From NCBI RefSeq assembly GCF_001640805.2, contig NC_066849.1:1746404-1810403 (forward strand): 64,000 bases of DNA, read 5' to 3'. Shown here one piece after another: positions 62,250-64,000 of the stretch; the stretch's first letter is position 1; each line of letters starts with the position of its first letter. The position numbers and the translations under genes were made by a program. The stretch is from Lates calcarifer. Its lineage: Eukaryota; Chordata; Actinopteri; Centropomidae. The notes below the pieces were generated by a model that did not search any database, had not been told where the DNA came from, and saw only the letters and a list, made by a program, of their open reading frames with translations.

Positions 62250-63310
62250 TCTTATAAGTCTTCCTCCTCACCCCCAACATCATCATTTATCTTCATCATC
62301 ATTACCATTGTATTTAAATCACTGAATGTAATCATGATCATCAAATCATTTTTATTTGTGTGGTCATCATCATTAGTGTCAAGTTGCCATTGGTTCAAGC
62401 CAATCATCAACTTCTTTGGTTTTATAGTTGTTTATGGTTTCATGATGTTACCATTACCACTGTAATTGCCATGAGCATGTTCATTAACATTGTCATGGTT
62501 GATGCCATTACCAATATCACATTCATCAAGATAACTTCTGGGGCTATATAAATAAAAATTTACTTGACTTAACTTGACTACCATAATGTCTTGGGCAGCA
62601 TCATCAATATCAGCTACATCATAGTTGCCATCCTCATCATAGGCCACCACATCATAGACTTTAATCTTATCATAATTGTCATGGATGTGATATCATCAAC
62701 ATCATTACTGCCATGTTTGTCATCACTGTCCATATTATCATTAAGATAATGGTAAACATGTTCTCATCATCATTACCAACATCATCAGAATTACTGTGAC
62801 TGCCACCACTGACAACATCAATACCACCATGGTTGCTACAGCATTATCACCAACACTACTGTCATCGTCATCATCATCATCATCATGGTTAACGCTGTAA
62901 TTACCATCAACATTATTGTCACTGGTATAGTTATCACCATCATCGACATTATTATCATCATTATCACCATCATGGTAACTATTGTCATCTAAGCTGTTGC
63001 TGGGTTGTTGCCATCATTGTCAGCATTGTCATCACCAATAATTAATTAGAGTGTAGTGTAGTAATATAGGTGGTGAATGTATTATAATTGTAGAATTAGT
63101 ATTATGATCACTAATCATGGATATCATCACTATGGTTGTCATCATTTTCAACATTATCATTGCTGTCATCGTCAAGGCATTTAGTTATTTTTTTATGATC
63201 TACTACCACTGTCATGGCTGCCATCATCACTGTCACATCAACATTATCATCATCACACATTACCACCCTCATTATCAGAATCATGGTAGTCATCACCATT
63301 ACCAGGTTTT
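62250..63310. repeat. Cryptic ATC/ATT triplet-rich tract, about 1 kb
   Basis: The + strand is built of CATCATCAT, ATCACCATCATC, ATTATCATCATT and ACCATCAACATT words with frequent point changes, and pure CATCATCATCATC at 62868-62885. Both strands give long spurious frames rich in Asp/Asn or Ile/Thr/Ser. This is an old, expanded and mutated trinucleotide repeat. Confidence 0.8.
62540..62579 (+). repeat. Solo tail motif GCTATATAAATAAA plus (TTGAC)n
   Basis: GGGCTATATAAATAAAAATT followed by TACTTGACTTAACTTGACT. Same tail type as at 20495 and the reverse of 41380. It lies inside the triplet-rich tract. Confidence 0.45.
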
Positions 63311-63381
63311 TGTCATTTGTTCCTTTTGTCTTTCCTCCGCTCCTTTTGTCAGGGTATAACATAACTGTACTGCAAGGTACA

Positions 63382-63384
63382 CAA

Positions 63385-63417
<33 letters not shown>

Positions 63418-63421
63418 CACA
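63382..63421. repeat. (CA)n microsatellite
   Basis: CA run with one AAA interruption. Confidence 0.96.
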
Positions 63422-63649
63422 CCACTATAATTCCCTGACCTTTTTTGTCAGGAGTTTCTGGAAGCCTTCCAGAGGAGAGTTATGATGTGCTGCTAAGCTG
63501 TAGCCACTGCCCGCTGCGACAGAGGGAGCAGAACAACTTCGAAAAGAAAATAAATAAATAAATAAAAAAAACACTACAAAGGACAGAGAATGATAGAAGT
63601 GATGTAATGAGCTCTGCACCAAGAGAAATGGAGGAAAGGACATAGTATA

Positions 63650-63653
63650 CACA

Positions 63654-63693
<40 letters not shown>
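63650..63693. repeat. (CA)n microsatellite near the contig end
   Basis: CA run with one TCAC interruption. An (AAAT)n tract lies at 63547-63570. Confidence 0.96.
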
Positions 63694-63694
<1 letters not shown>

Positions 63695-63906
63695 GGAGAA
63701 AACATTTCACCTAGATGAGGCTCATTTTAATTTCCTGCTAGATTTTGTTTTCTTTTACCCCATTTCCTTTTACCAATTGAGGTTTTTTTTTCTTTCTTTC
63801 TTTTTTTAATAAGTCTATTTTACATTCGCTGTTGGGAAGAAAACAATTTCTGTACTTCTCCAATATACAGACATACTGTAATATTTAGCTCCTCCACCCT
63901 ATTTCT

Positions 63907-64000
63907 NNNNNNNNNNNNNNNNNNNNNNNNNNNNNNNNNNNNNNNNNNNNNNNNNNNNNNNNNNNNNNNNNNNNNNNNNNNNNNNNNNNNNNNNNNNNNN
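63907..64000. other. Assembly gap (N run)
   Basis: Ns run to the window edge. The downstream neuroligin exon must lie in or beyond this gap. Confidence 1.

Larger units (their letters stand above)
57767..63906 (+). other. nlgn1: Downstream intron of nlgn1 (3' exon beyond the assembly gap)
   Basis: It begins with the GTATTT donor and continues without an exon encoding DIRDSG or the following VMVYIHGG core to the N run. It holds T-rich sequence, the TGCATG motifs, a unique block at 61160-61600, dispersed repeats at 60715 and 62540, and the triplet-rich tract at 62250-63310. 57950-58850 shows nothing beyond AT-rich intron. Confidence 0.7.

Noticed and set aside
63111..63438. Overlapping long frames rich in Asp/Asn and Thr/Ile.
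   Set aside because: Products of the triplet-rich tract and CA repeat, not genes.
1..64000. CRISPR arrays, operons, phage or plasmid genes.
   Set aside because: Nothing of the kind. The direct repeats present are microsatellites or dispersed eukaryotic elements.

Overview
The window looks like intronic DNA from a teleost fish. It is AT-rich with dense (AC)n/(GT)n microsatellites. It carries dispersed repeats of kinds common in ray-finned fish: Tc1/mariner remnants, a (TTCAA)n-headed element, a 'GGAGCCTATCCCAGCTGAC' repeat and hAT-like ends. There is no bacterial-style gene density. Nearly all open reading frames here are chance frames or frames through microsatellites.

The one confident gene feature is a 60-nt in-frame exon at 57707-57766 on the + strand. 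It has a strong pyrimidine-rich acceptor and an AAG|GTATTT donor, and only one frame is open (phase 1-1). That frame encodes GPLTKKHTDDLGDSD followed by RTDDE, which matches from memory the acidic cassette at splice site A of neuroligin-1. The window is therefore best read as the inside of an nlgn1 gene on the + strand. An intron of up to 57.7 kb lies upstream of the cassette and at least 6.1 kb of intron lies downstream, ending in an assembly gap (Ns from 63907). The constitutive exons on either side, including the DIRDSG-type exon expected next, are not in the window. Two TGCATG (RBFOX-type) motifs lie 30 and 359 nt past the donor, and the acceptor is very CU-rich, which fits a regulated neuronal cassette.

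Layout: 1-16 kb is intron with microsatellites, dispersed repeats and two weak spliced-ORF candidates (312-570 and 4886-5232). 16.4-19.3 kb holds a diverged local duplication around unique, homeodomain-site-rich blocks that look like conserved enhancers. 20-33 kb is mostly featureless intron with a 19-bp-arm hairpin at 24245 and a CpG-containing unique block at 30870-31220. 33.3-35.8 kb holds two minus-strand protein-like remnants: a short WRDLRLALG-type exon and a THAP-domain fragment. 39.3-40.3 kb is a decayed Tc1-like transposon on the minus strand. 41.4-42.1 kb is a teleost dispersed element. 52.6-52.9 kb is a weak two-exon ORF candidate. 54.6-55.0 kb is an internally deleted Tc1-type element. 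57.7 kb is the neuroligin cassette. 62.2-63.3 kb is about 1 kb of cryptic ATC/ATT triplet-rich DNA.

No operon-like or multi-gene system is visible. The most interesting biology is the regulated synaptic-adhesion cassette and the unique blocks in its intron, which may regulate it or a neighbour.
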